This document shows, piece after piece, positions 7,032 to 16,800 of a stretch of DNA of 50,447 nucleotides. The DNA lies in NCBI GenBank assembly GCA_032260385.1, contig JAVVEL010000021.1, positions 1 to 50,447 on the forward strand, given 5' to 3'. The notes under the pieces were generated by a model, which saw only the letters and a program-made list of their open reading frames with translations, ran no database searches and was not told the DNA's origin. This DNA comes from UBA9300 sp032260385 (GTDB lineage: Bacteria; Bacteroidota; Bacteroidia; Bacteroidales; VadinHA17). The position numbers and the translations under genes are program-made. Within the stretch, counting starts at the first letter, position 1. Each line of letters begins with the position of its first letter.

Positions 7032-8018
7032 TCATCTATCCCCTGTCCAGCCCTGTGCCTTCATTTCAGCCAGGCTACCATCCTGGAGCACCAGGCTGTT
7101 CCCTTCACTGAGGGGAACGAGATGACCGATAATGCTCAACCTTTCGATCTTTGCGATCTTTTCGTGCTCACTAACCGGGGCTGTAAATACATATTCAAAA
7201 TCATCTCCTCCGTTAAGGGCGGCAATAAGAGGTTCAAAGCCAAGTTCCCTGCCTGCAGCCGAGGCATCGCGGTCAACAGGCAGCCGGTCGTGGTAAATCC
7301 TGGACCCCATACCGGTTTCCCTGCTTATGTGAATAATTTCCGACGCCAGTCCATCCCTGACAGTTCTTATCACACCGGTAGCTATCCCTGCTTTTCTTAT
7401 TTCTTCCAGTACATCTGATTTTAATTCAGGCTTCAACTGACGACCGATAACATATTCAAAGCCCTCCAGCTTTGGCTGCGCTCCCCCGGTATCTTCGAAA
7501 ACCTTCCTTTCACGCTCAAGCAACTGCAGACCCAGGAAGGCAGCACCAAGATCACCGGTGACGCATAGAAGATCTGTCTCCCCGGGTTTTATTTGCCTGA
7601 AACCCTCAATCCTTTTGCCTGTTGAGGCAATACTTATGGCCAGTCCTGTTAGTGAGCTGCTTATATCCAGTGAAGAGATTTTCAAACCATATCTTTTACA
7701 TGCAAGCGACATGCCTTCAATAAGATTTTCGATATCTTCACTCTTAAAACGGGCACTCACACCTATGTTGACGATAATACTAAGAGGCAGAACATTTCTG
7801 CAGTAAAGATCGGCTATTGAATTTATTACTGACTTATAGGCCAGGTGCTGCAGGGGGAAATAAACAAGATTGAAATGTATGCCCTCCAGATATAATATCC
7901 CTGAAACAGTATCGCCTGATCCCGCATCATCAAATACTTCCGGGTGTCTATTAATTAATTCATCTATCAGGATATACTTTCCTACACCCTCTTCCTTTGG
8001 TTGTTCTTTATCCGGCAT
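7032..8018 (-). CDS. ThiL-like protein (thiamine-monophosphate kinase family) with degenerate active-site motifs
   Basis: A 328-residue AIR-synthase-type protein related to ThiL, which phosphorylates thiamine phosphate to thiamine diphosphate. Family landmarks are LEGIHFNLVYFPLQHLAYKS (44-63), VTGDLGAAFLGLQLLERE (153-170), LKPEL (196-200) and the ending ALNGGDDFEYVFT (267-279). Several usual metal/nucleotide motifs are altered: no clean GDDAA near the N-terminus, the usual TDxxVEG reads GILYLEG so its Asp is lost, GGDTT reads SLDIS (116-120), and SDGL reads RDGL (221-224). D70 and D118 are kept. It may be a diverged kinase with other substrate or a non-catalytic relative. It follows lpxA on the same strand but has its own promoter-like element in a 75-nt gap. 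Confidence 0.75.
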   Translation of the reverse strand: MPDKEQPKEEGVGKYILIDELINRHPEVFDDAGSGDTVSGILYLEGIHFNLVYFPLQHLAYKSVINSIADLYCRNVLPLSIIVNIGVSARFKSEDIENLIEGMSLACKRYGLKISSLDISSSLTGLAISIASTGKRIEGFRQIKPGETDLLCVTGDLGAAFLGLQLLERERKVFEDTGGAQPKLEGFEYVIGRQLKPELKSDVLEEIRKAGIATGVIRTVRDGLASEIIHISRETGMGSRIYHDRLPVDRDASAAGRELGFEPLIAALNGGDDFEYVFTAPVSEHEKIAKIERLSIIGHLVPLSEGNSLVLQDGSLAEMKAQGWTGDR

Positions 8019-8035
8019 GCCTGTAAAGTTTTATG

Positions 8036-8043
8036 CAAAGGTA
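8036..8043 (-). promoter_or_regulatory. -7 promoter element for the ThiL-like gene
   Basis: The minus strand reads TACCTTTG, a perfect match to TAnnTTTG, followed by C as is common. Transcription would start near 8029, 11 nt before the ATG at 8018. The -33 region is occupied by the 7-bp tandem repeat and has no well-placed TTG. Confidence 0.45.
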
Positions 8044-8056
8044 AATAAAATGCGAC

Positions 8057-8084
8057 CAACGACGAACGACGAATGACGAACGAG
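8057..8084. repeat. Four-copy 7-bp tandem repeat (GAACGAC-like)
   Basis: Consecutive 7-mers CAACGAC, GAACGAC, GAATGAC, GAACGAG lie in the lpxA to ThiL-like gap, immediately upstream of the -7 element. Copy-number change here would alter the -33 to -7 spacing of that promoter; this effect is inferred. Confidence 0.75.
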
Positions 8085-8093
8085 GGTGAATGA

Positions 8094-8873
8094 TTACCTG
8101 ATTGCCGATTTAAGGATGCCGCGCTGTGATTTTTCTATGAATCCGATTATATAGTTTAATTCCGTGGTGGATTCAAAATTATCTTTAAGGTATTGAACTG
8201 CCTGGCTTACGTTTCTTCCACTGAAATATATTATTTTATATATTGCTTCAATCTGATCAATGCTTTCCTGGCTGAAACCTCTTCTTCTGAGTCCTATTTT
8301 GTTTATCCCGGCAAAACCAACGGGATCACTGTTGATCAGGGCATAGGGAGGTATATCCTTTTTGAACATGGCTCCGCCGCTTATCATGGCATGAGCTCCC
8401 ACATGCGTAAACTGGTGAGCTGCCGATCCTCCTCCCATAATTGCAAAATCATCTATATGTACTTCGCCCGCCAGGAGAACATTGTTCACCAGTATACAGT
8501 TATTGCCTAATATACAATCATGGGCAACATGGGAGTTGGCCATCATAAGGCAGTTATCCCCCATAATGGTTTTACCGAGGGAGGCTGTACCCCTGTTTAT
8601 GGTGGCGCCTTCCCTGAAGGTGCAGTTATCACCAATTTCAACACTTGTCTGCTCACCTGCATACTTCATGTCCTGCGGTATGGCTGATATTACCGCACCC
8701 GGAAAAACACTGCAGTTTTTTCCCATTCGTGCACCATCAAGAATTGTTGCATTGGGGCCTATCCAACTGCCATCACCAATTATTACATCACCGGCAATGT
8801 AAGCAAAGGGTTCAACAGTAACATCCTTTCCGAGCCTGGCATCCGGATGAATAAAAGCCTGGTCTGAAATCAT
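8094..8873 (-). CDS. lpxA: LpxA, UDP-N-acetylglucosamine acyltransferase
   Basis: First step of lipid A synthesis: transfer of a 3-hydroxyacyl chain from ACP to the 3-OH of UDP-GlcNAc, in the cytoplasm. The 259 residues are family-typical. Left-handed beta-helix hexapeptide repeats are evident from residue 8 (FIHPDARLGKDVTVEPFAYI) to about 185. Catalytic H118 sits in HVAHDC, equal to E. coli H125, and AAHQFTHVGAHAMISGGAMF is conserved. A C-terminal helical part follows. The start codon shares one base with the lpxC/fabZ stop (TAATG), so translation is coupled. Confidence 0.97.
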   Translation of the reverse strand: MISDQAFIHPDARLGKDVTVEPFAYIAGDVIIGDGSWIGPNATILDGARMGKNCSVFPGAVISAIPQDMKYAGEQTSVEIGDNCTFREGATINRGTASLGKTIMGDNCLMMANSHVAHDCILGNNCILVNNVLLAGEVHIDDFAIMGGGSAAHQFTHVGAHAMISGGAMFKKDIPPYALINSDPVGFAGINKIGLRRRGFSQESIDQIEAIYKIIYFSGRNVSQAVQYLKDNFESTTELNYIIGFIEKSQRGILKSAIR

Positions 8874-10273
8874 TACTCTTTATTTTTAACTACCTGGGCA
8901 ACCATCTCTCCTTCCACAACCAGCTTGTTTCCGACATATATATGCCCGTACATCGATACAATACCCCGCCTTGGGGGTTCAGACATATTAAGTTTAATTA
9001 TCAATGTATCTCCAGGTACAACTTTTTGTTTAAATTTTACCTTATCAATTTTAAGAAAATATGTTGACCAATTTTCAGGGTCTTCCACATCCGCCAGAAC
9101 AAGCATTCCACCCACCTGGGCCATTGATTCAACAAGTAATACTCCCGGCATTACCGGCTCATCAGGGAAATGCCCCTGGAAGAAATGTTCATTAAAGGTA
9201 ATGTTTTTAACTCCAACAATCGTGTTTTCATCCATATTAATAACCTTGTCAACAAGGAGGAAGGGATAACGGTGAGGAAGCCTTCTCTTTATTTCGTCAA
9301 TCCCGAAGACAGGTTCAATATCAGGATCATAAACGGGAATGTCTTTTTTGGAAGCAGCCTTTTTTATTTCCTGCCTCACCAGTCTCGCCAGGTTTGTATT
9401 GGCCAGGTGCCCGGGCCTGGTGGCAACAATTTTACCCTTGATGTGCTGCCCTACGAGTGCCATGTCTCCAAGCAGATCAAGCAGTTTATGACGTGCCGGC
9501 TCATTGGGATAGCGAAGCGCCGTATTATTTAAGATCCCTTCCTTGTGAGCAGTTATGTTGGGCTTGTTAAACATTCTGGCGATACGGTCGATCTCAGACT
9601 GTGGCACTTCTCTTTCAAGGATCACTATGGCATTATCAAGATCTCCTCCCTTTATCCTGCCTGCCTTGAAAAGAGGCTCAAGTTCATGGAAGAAGACAAA
9701 GGTCCTGCTCCTGGCTATCTCTTCGGCAAAATCATCCTTCCTGTCGAGCACGGCATACTGGTTGCCAAGAATTTTTGAATTATAGTCTATCAAAACATTA
9801 ATACTCAGATGATCATCGGGATATATTATAAGGTCAACACCATGTTCTTCATCGGAGTAAACAATTTTTTCCTTTACCTCGAAGTATTTTCTGAGTGATT
9901 TTTGTTCTACTATACCTGCTTCTACTATTGCCTCGGTAAACTTCATTGCGCTTCCACCCATTATCGGTGCTTCGGGTCCGTCTATCTCCACCATGACATT
10001 ATCGAGGTTCATACCGTAGAAAGACGCGAGCACATGCTCTATTGTTGCCACTGATGCTCCGTTCTCCTGAAGGGTTGTACCCCTTGTGGTGTCTGTTACA
10101 TTTTCTACCACCGCCCTGATAACAGGTTTGTCCGGCAGGTCAACCCTGCAAAACTTATAACCATGTTCTACCGGAGCAGGCTTAAAGGTAATGCTAACAT
10201 CAATGCCGGTATGCAGGCCCTTCCCCTTAAGGCTGATTTCCCTTGCAAGAGTTCTCTGGTTCTTTATGCTCAT
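8873..10273 (-). CDS. lpxC/fabZ: Bifunctional LpxC/FabZ: UDP-3-O-acyl-GlcNAc deacetylase fused to 3-hydroxyacyl-ACP dehydratase
   Basis: A 466-residue fusion. The LpxC part (1-305) removes the acetyl group from UDP-3-O-acyl-GlcNAc, the committed step of lipid A synthesis; predicted zinc ligands are H80 (IEHVLASFYG), H262 and D266 (RHKLLDLLGD), with general acid H289. The FabZ part (about 320-466) dehydrates 3-hydroxyacyl-ACP in fatty acid synthesis; it has RLPHRYPFLLVDKV (331-344), catalytic H368 in HFFQGHFP and E382 in VMPGVLLVESMAQ. This fusion is characteristic of Bacteroidota and links two pathways competing for the same acyl-ACP. It lies between lpxD (115-nt gap) and lpxA (1-nt overlap). 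Confidence 0.97.
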   Translation of the reverse strand: MSIKNQRTLAREISLKGKGLHTGIDVSITFKPAPVEHGYKFCRVDLPDKPVIRAVVENVTDTTRGTTLQENGASVATIEHVLASFYGMNLDNVMVEIDGPEAPIMGGSAMKFTEAIVEAGIVEQKSLRKYFEVKEKIVYSDEEHGVDLIIYPDDHLSINVLIDYNSKILGNQYAVLDRKDDFAEEIARSRTFVFFHELEPLFKAGRIKGGDLDNAIVILEREVPQSEIDRIARMFNKPNITAHKEGILNNTALRYPNEPARHKLLDLLGDMALVGQHIKGKIVATRPGHLANTNLARLVRQEIKKAASKKDIPVYDPDIEPVFGIDEIKRRLPHRYPFLLVDKVINMDENTIVGVKNITFNEHFFQGHFPDEPVMPGVLLVESMAQVGGMLVLADVEDPENWSTYFLKIDKVKFKQKVVPGDTLIIKLNMSEPPRRGIVSMYGHIYVGNKLVVEGEMVAQVVKNKE

Positions 10274-10388
10274 CTAATTCTCCTATTATTTATTTTGCAT
10301 GCAAAGAAATGAAATTTTTTTCGAACGTGCTATAAAAACCCCGTCTAACATGGTTTATATCAAACAAATTCGTTTAGAACGATTCTGA

Positions 10389-11426
10389 TTATCTGTTTTT
10401 TAAATCAGTTATCTCCTTCTTTAATTGTTCAATATGTTCCTTAAGTTCAGGCAGTCTTCTGAAGATGATCCATGATAGCTGTGCCTTGCGATACTCAAAC
10501 GCAGGGGAACCATAAACTGTAGTGTTTTCTTTCAGTATATTGGAATTCACACCTGACTTGGCAGCCGCTTTGGTTCCGTCAGCTATCTTAACATGCCCTG
10601 TAATACCCACCTGACCTCCGAACATACAGTTTCTGCCAATTTTTGTCGATCCGGCAATACCCGTCTGTCCGGCCATCACGGTATTCTCACCCACTTCCAC
10701 ATTATGCCCTATCTGTATAAGGTTGTCAAGCTTGACACCCTTTCTTATCACCGTTGAACCCATAGTTGCCCTGTCAACAACCACATTGGCGCCTATTTCA
10801 ACATTGTCTTCCAGAATAACATTCCCTATCTGTGGTATTTTCTTGTAAATATCATCCGATTGCGGTGCAAAGCCAAAGCCGTCACTTCCTATCACCGAGC
10901 CGGCGTGAACAGTGCAATTGTTTCCTATAATACATTCATGGTAAACAGTGACACCCGGGTAAATCATGGTGTTGTTCCCCAGCCTGCAATTATCACCTAT
11001 TCTTGCATGGGGATAAACAGCACAGCGATCGCCCAGGATTACATTTTCCCCGACATAGGCCATGGGTCCTACGTAAACATCTTTTCCCAGTTTAGCTGTT
11101 GCCTCTATAAGGGCAGTGGGATGTATACCCTTTTTCCTGGGTTTTGATTGCTCATACACAGTCAATAATGTTGCAAAGGCATCATACGAATTATCAACCC
11201 TTATCAATGTTGCCTTTACGGGTGAAGCCGGTCTGAAATCCCGGTTGACTATCACTGCAGATGAGCCGGTGGTATAAAGGTATTTTTCATAGTTCATGTT
11301 TGAAAGAAAGGATAGAGCTCCCTTATGTCCTTCTTCAATCCGGGCCACTGAGTCAATAACTATTCCGGGGTCACCTTCAATGTCCCCGTTAATGTACTGT
11401 GCAATTTCCTTTGCTGTTAATTTCAT
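10389..11426 (-). CDS. lpxD: LpxD, UDP-3-O-acylglucosamine N-acyltransferase
   Basis: Third step of lipid A synthesis: N-acylation of UDP-3-O-acylglucosamine from acyl-ACP. The 345 residues have the N-terminal uridine-binding domain (1-98, with VARIEEGHKGALSFLSNMNY), then hexapeptide repeats of a left-handed beta-helix (about 102-310), and a C-terminal helix (LPELKEHIEQLKKEITDLKN). Catalytic H241 lies in IQIGHNVEVG, equal to E. coli H239. HAGSVIGSDGFGFAP (174-188) is a family hallmark. It is 26 nt downstream of the HD-domain gene and precedes lpxC/fabZ. Confidence 0.97.
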   Translation of the reverse strand: MKLTAKEIAQYINGDIEGDPGIVIDSVARIEEGHKGALSFLSNMNYEKYLYTTGSSAVIVNRDFRPASPVKATLIRVDNSYDAFATLLTVYEQSKPRKKGIHPTALIEATAKLGKDVYVGPMAYVGENVILGDRCAVYPHARIGDNCRLGNNTMIYPGVTVYHECIIGNNCTVHAGSVIGSDGFGFAPQSDDIYKKIPQIGNVILEDNVEIGANVVVDRATMGSTVIRKGVKLDNLIQIGHNVEVGENTVMAGQTGIAGSTKIGRNCMFGGQVGITGHVKIADGTKAAAKSGVNSNILKENTTVYGSPAFEYRKAQLSWIIFRRLPELKEHIEQLKKEITDLKNR

Positions 11427-11452
11427 TTTCTGTGTTTTTCTCTGTAAAATTA

Positions 11453-12715
11453 TTATTGTTCTGGCAAGCTATCCTTTAAATCCTTCGGATAACATAGATA
11501 GTACCTTGTATTGCTTTTCGATAAGGCTTCATGCCTGAGAATACTTGATAATTCTGTTAGCTCCCTGAGTGATCCGTCCTTTTTGAGGATTTTAATACTT
11601 GGAGCGGCAGGAGCGTAGGTTAAGTTTGATATGCAACCGGAAAAGATATAGCTTTCAGCGTCCTGTGATCTGAAATCATCAGAGCCTTTCAAAGCTGACT
11701 TTACATTATTAATCGATGCTTCCGGGAAAGGCTGATCAGAAAGCTCAATTGCAGGCAGCCTGCGATAAAGAAATGATTTTGAAAGGTCAGACAAGATGGT
11801 GTCGCCATTCCCTGCCCATTGCCTTATGGAAGAAATAATTTCATTATCATCAAGTTTAAAAAACATTTTAGCAAACTCCCTGTTTTGAAGTTTCAATATT
11901 TCCTCACTGTCCAGCCTGCTACGGATAAAATAATCAACCGGCACGGTTGACCTGACGGTTTCCCCGTTTTCAATCAAAAATCTTGCCCTGCCCAGGATTT
12001 TTTTCAGCATCTGGTCAGCAGCCAGGACAGTTTTATGCATATACACCTGCCAGTACATGAATCGACGTGCAATAAGAAACTTTTCTATTGAATATACTCC
12101 TTTTTCCTCTACCACAAGCCTGTTCCCTGAAGTGTTAAGCATACTTATTATCCTGTCAGACCCAACAGATCCTTCAATCACACCTGTATAAAAACTGTCC
12201 CTAAGCAGGTAATCCAGCCTGTCCATGTCTAACTGGCTTGAAATAAGATCGCCAAAGAACTTTTTATGGTATGTGCCACTGAAGATCTGAATTGCCATAT
12301 CCATCTTCCCGGCAAATTTTTCATTAAGGATCTTCATTACCAGCAATGAAATATCCTCATGGCTTATTTTTCCGGAAATATTAAACTCAAGAGAATGTGA
12401 AAACGGACCGTGTCCCAGGTCATGGCACAGTATTGCCACCAGGGCTGCTTCAAATTCATCATCACTTATCTCTGCTTTCTTTTTACGAAGGGTGTTCAAG
12501 GCCTGTCCCATAAGGTGTAAAGCACCAAGGCTGTGCAGAAACCTGTTGTGGGTGGCCCCGGGATACACCATATCTGTAAGGCCCAGCTGTTTAATGAAGC
12601 GCAGACGCTGAAACCATGGGTCTTCCAGAAGATCATATATAAATTCCGAGGGTATCTTAATGAACCCGTGTACCGGATCGTTTAATATTTTAAGCTTGTT
12701 TGTACCCCTGGCCAC
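11453..12715 (-). CDS. HD-domain phosphohydrolase (SAMHD1/dGTPase-like)
   Basis: A 420-residue cytoplasmic protein of the HD superfamily related to dNTP triphosphohydrolases. It starts with NDPVHGFIKIPSEFIYDLLE and WFQRLRFIKQLGLTDMVYPG (35-53). The metal site is H61 (HNRFLHSLG), HD at 98-99 (ILCHDLGHGPFSHSLE), and DMDRLDYLLRDS further on. The substrate is not predictable: relatives include dGTPases and proteins of unknown role. It heads the minus-strand lpxD-lpxC/fabZ-lpxA unit, an arrangement common in Bacteroidota, and has a possible -7 element 18 nt upstream. Confidence 0.88.
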   Translation of the reverse strand: MARGTNKLKILNDPVHGFIKIPSEFIYDLLEDPWFQRLRFIKQLGLTDMVYPGATHNRFLHSLGALHLMGQALNTLRKKKAEISDDEFEAALVAILCHDLGHGPFSHSLEFNISGKISHEDISLLVMKILNEKFAGKMDMAIQIFSGTYHKKFFGDLISSQLDMDRLDYLLRDSFYTGVIEGSVGSDRIISMLNTSGNRLVVEEKGVYSIEKFLIARRFMYWQVYMHKTVLAADQMLKKILGRARFLIENGETVRSTVPVDYFIRSRLDSEEILKLQNREFAKMFFKLDDNEIISSIRQWAGNGDTILSDLSKSFLYRRLPAIELSDQPFPEASINNVKSALKGSDDFRSQDAESYIFSGCISNLTYAPAAPSIKILKKDGSLRELTELSSILRHEALSKSNTRYYLCYPKDLKDSLPEQ

Positions 12716-12733
12716 CCTTATTTTTTTGTTTTA

Positions 12734-12741
12734 CAAAATTA
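12734..12741 (-). promoter_or_regulatory. Possible -7 element for the HD-lpx operon
   Basis: The minus strand reads TAATTTTG, matching TAnnTTTG, 18 nt upstream of the ATG at 12715. No TTG is found at the expected -33 position. Confidence 0.35.
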
Positions 12742-12830
12742 GAAATTACTTTTACACACTTGCAGGATTTTTTAAATCATTGCAAAATGTTAAACATATT
12801 TAGAAACAGAAAATATAAGCAAATATTACC

Positions 12831-12872
12831 ATCTATTCGAAATATTTCAAGTCTTTAAGGAGTCGAATAGAT
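12831..12872. promoter_or_regulatory. Perfect 10-bp inverted repeat upstream of the ABC/RND export operon
   Basis: ATCTATTCGA (12831-12840) and TCGAATAGAT (12863-12872) are exact inverted copies with a 22-nt AT-rich spacer, ending 33 nt before the ATG at 12906. It could be a regulator's operator (arm centres 32 bp apart, three helical turns) or a leader hairpin. No regulator gene is adjacent. Confidence 0.55.
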
Positions 12873-12905
12873 TGTATGGCATTTCATTCACAAATTTAAT
12901 ATCCA

Positions 12906-13811
12906 ATGAAGATCGAGATCAGGGGTCTTGATGTAATATACAAAAACGGAAATCACGCCGTAAAAAACATCAATCTGATAATTGAAGAAGGGATGTTCGG
13001 TCTGCTTGGTCCGAACGGGGCAGGTAAATCCAGTCTTATGAAAGTGCTTGTCGCCCTTATGAAACCAAGCTCCGGGGAAGTGCTTGTCGATGGAGAAAAT
13101 ATTCAGAAGAACAGGAAAAAACTGCGTTCTTACCTTGGCTATCTTCCCCAGGATTTCCGCTTCTTCACGCGCCTAAAAACATGGGAATTCCTTGACTATG
13201 CAGGCTCGCTGGCAGGAATAAAAAACAGGAAGCAAAGGCTTTCCATGGTTGATGAGCTGCTTGACAAGGTAGGCCTGCTTGAGGCAAGAGACAGGAAGGC
13301 CAATAAATTATCGGGAGGGATGAAAAGAAGACTTGGCATTGCCCAGGCACTGATTGGCGATCCTAAGATTATTGTCGTGGATGAGCCAACCACGGGCCTC
13401 GATCCCGATGAAAGAATACGCTTCAGGAACATACTCTCAGATCTGAGTCAGCATGATGTTACTATTATCCTTTCAACTCACATTGTGGGAGATATTTCCT
13501 CTACATGCCAGGGAATGGCGCTGTTGAACCTTGGGGAGATGGTATTCTCAGGATCACCTGACGAGCTGGTGAAACAGGCTGAGGGGCATGTCTTTAACCT
13601 GAGGCTGACCCAGGAAGAATATGACAGGATAAAAGACACTTACCATATAATATCATCCATTCCCAGTGACATTGGCTGGGATGCCCAGGTAGTGGCCGAT
13701 GACGTGTCAGGGTTTGACAGCCAGGAAATTGAACCCAACCTTGAACATGCCTATGTTTATTATATGGAGCATAAGATAAACGGAGCAAACTTTAATTTAC
13801 AGGTTGAATAA
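12906..13811 (+). CDS. ABC transporter ATP-binding protein, first gene of the export operon
   Basis: A 301-residue nucleotide-binding subunit for an ABC-2-type exporter. Walker A is GPNGAGKSS (35-43), Q-loop Q82, signature LSGGMKRR (135-142), Walker B IIVVDEPTTGLD (155-166) with E160, and H-loop H192 (STHI). The C-terminal part (about 215-301) has the extension typical of BcrA/YtrB-like ATPases. The next gene begins 1 nt after its stop and encodes the likely permease partner. It closely resembles the ATPase domain at the end of the RND fusion protein: both share GMFGLLGPNGAGK, LDPxERIRFRN, STHIxxDISSxC, an AEGxV motif and a PNLE near the C-terminus. Substrate unknown. Confidence 0.93.
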   Translation: MKIEIRGLDVIYKNGNHAVKNINLIIEEGMFGLLGPNGAGKSSLMKVLVALMKPSSGEVLVDGENIQKNRKKLRSYLGYLPQDFRFFTRLKTWEFLDYAGSLAGIKNRKQRLSMVDELLDKVGLLEARDRKANKLSGGMKRRLGIAQALIGDPKIIVVDEPTTGLDPDERIRFRNILSDLSQHDVTIILSTHIVGDISSTCQGMALLNLGEMVFSGSPDELVKQAEGHVFNLRLTQEEYDRIKDTYHIISSIPSDIGWDAQVVADDVSGFDSQEIEPNLEHAYVYYMEHKINGANFNLQVE

Positions 13812-13812
13812 A

Positions 13813-16800
13813 ATGATTTCACTTCACAATATCAGAACTGTTGCCCGCTATGAAGCTAAAACACTTCGCCGCAGCTGGCTTTTCAGATTGTTCTCAATAG
13901 GAGCACTGTTAATCCTCACAATAATGAATATCGGGGTTTTCAGCCCCGTGGGAGAGGAAGACTGGTCCTTCCTTGCCATCCCTTCATCACTTCCTCTTTT
14001 TAACCTTTACCTGATCAATATTGCCCAGGCTCTCATTGTAATATTCCTGGCATCAGACTTCCTTAAAAGAGATAAAAAGCTGGATACAAATGAGGTTCTT
14101 TATACCAGGCCGATGTCAAACATGGAATATATATTCGGCAAATCACTGGGCATACTGAGACTCTTTCTTGGCGTTAATATACTGATCCTTCTAATATGCC
14201 TCATTATTAACATAATATCCAAACAGGCAAGCATAGATGCAGCAGCTTACATTGAATATCTGTTCATAATCACAATCCCTACCTTGATCTTCAGCCTTGG
14301 CTTTGCCTACATACTGATGTCCCTCATCCGCAACCAGGCAATTACCTTCCTCCTCCTGCTGGGCCTTGCGGCACTTAATATGTTCTATCTCTATAACAGG
14401 ATGAATTCATTTTTCGACTATATGCTTTTCGGATTCCCTGTTTTTAAAAGCAGTATTACGGGATTCAGCAATTTAGATTTGATCATTGCACAGCGGATTA
14501 TGTATACCTCCCTTGGCCTTGTTTTTATTTTCGCCACAATACTTATTTTTAAAAGGCTGCCTCAATCAAGAACCCACAGGATCATTAGCTCTGTCTCCCT
14601 GGTGATATTCTTGGCCATTACCGCCTATACAGCATATTATTTCCTGGATGATTACTTCAAAACGCAAAACCTGAAAAAGATCATAAGTGAAACCAACAGT
14701 AAGTACGAAAACAGCGATTTCCTTAAAGTGACAGGGGCAGATATTGAAATTGATTATTCAAATCGATTTATAAGTGCCATGGCAACATTAGGTTGCATCA
14801 ATAAAACCTCCGGGCCTCTCAGTGAAGCCCCCTTCTCATTAAACCCCGGCCTTAGGGTCAGAAAGATTGACGTGAATGGTTCGCCGGCTTCATTTACAGA
14901 CGATGGCCATATAGTTATTGTTGACCTTGGGGAGTCTCTTGAGCCCGATTCATCTGTAAGTATTGGTTTCACCTATGAGGGCATGATAGAAGAAGCTTAC
15001 TGCTATCCATGGCACACGGAAGACATAAAGGAGGATCCGTTCACCATCGGTCCCGTCGGGCTTGAAAAAAGGCAGGCTGTTCAAAAAGACAATTTTCTAC
15101 TGCTTACACCTGAAACTCACTGGTATCCCGTAGCAGGTCTTAACTTTTATCCGGGAAACCCGGCAAGGATCCTTATTGACTTCACAGATTATACCTTAAA
15201 GGTTACCAGGAACAATGATCTTGTGGCCGTATCACAGGGAGAAAGATCATATGACAGCGATTACTGGTATTTTAAAAATGAAGTGCCTTTAACCGGGATC
15301 AGTCTTATAGAAGGCAGGTATGTAAGCGATACCATTACAGTTGACTCAACCAGTTTTATTGCACATTACTACAAAGAGCACGACTACTTCAGGAATGATC
15401 TTAACGAACTGGGTGATACCCTGGCCAACCTCATATCAGGGATCATGACAGAGCTGGAAACAAATTTCAGCACTGACTATCCCTTTAACAGCCTGAGTCT
15501 TGTGGAAGTGCCTGTTTATTTTCACTCGATAGAAAGAAAAAATACCCAGACAAGGGCTGAAGTACAGCCCTCACTTATACTCATGCCTGAAAAGCTGGCT
15601 ACGATTGGTGATGCCGGCTTCCACGGCACGATTAAGAGACAAAAAAGAAGGATGGAAAGGAATAACGAGGTAATAACCGACAGGGAGCTCCAGGTCAGGG
15701 CTTTTAATAATTTTGTCAGAAATACCTTCATCACCAACTCCGATTTCCGCTTCAACAGGGGGAACACCTCTTTGACCCCCGGAAGATATTTGCTGGGGCC
15801 CAGTTTTTATTTTTACAAGAATAATTTTTATTCCGATAAATATCCTGTTCTCAATGCTGTTTTTGAAGCTCACCTGCAGAAGGTGGAAACACCGCAGAGG
15901 GGATTCCAGAGGATGCTTCTGGGAGGACTCAGTGAGAATGACAGGGCAAATACCATCCTCAAGGATCACAGCCTGGAGGAAATTCTTGCCCTGAACCCGT
16001 CAACCGACACTACAAGACTGATACTTACCCTAAAAGGTGATTACCTCTTTAACCTCCTTCGTGCTGAAGCAGGGATGGAAGAATTCAATGAGTGGTTTGC
16101 ATCATACCTTGAAAAGAACAAATTCAGGAATATCAGTATAGATGAATTCAACAGCGACCTGAGCGACAGGTTCGGCTTCGACCTCAACAGTTACCTTGAT
16201 AACTGGTACTATGGTAAGGGACAACCCGGTTTTCTCTTTACCAATATCATGGTTAACGAAATAGTAGTGGGAAACCGCACCAGGTATAAGGTAAGTTTTA
16301 CAGCATCCAATCCTGAGGAAACACCCGGCATTTTCAATGTAGGCTTCCGTACCGGTGGCCCCGGACAGGGTGGCGGACGTGGAATGGGCGGCAATGTATC
16401 AATTACCATTAGTGCCTCAGGGAGGGGCAATATGTCCATAGGTATGGAAGGCAGGGGTATGCAAACCAATGATGTGGAGCAAATCGTCAGGCTTGAAGCA
16501 AAGCAGGCAAAAAGAGTCAGTGTAATACTTGATGCCCAGCCCAGGGGCATGTTCATAAATACCCTCTTTTCAATTAATAACCCCGGGGAGCTGCAGTTCC
16601 CACTGATGGACCTTGTGCAGGGCAAAACTGATGACAATAGCGAAGGGGAAATAATACTTGATAAGCTGCCCCTCTTAGAGGAGGAAAATGAAATAATTGT
16701 GGATAATGAAGATCCCGGATTCAGGATCTACCAGGAAACATCATCGGGTAAACTGAAGGAATGGCTTAAAATCAGGGGGGATGATGGTAATGATTACCGT

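Noticed and set aside
8873..10273. lpxC-fabZ fusion as a novel feature
   Set aside because: The fusion is a well-known trait of Bacteroidota and not new.
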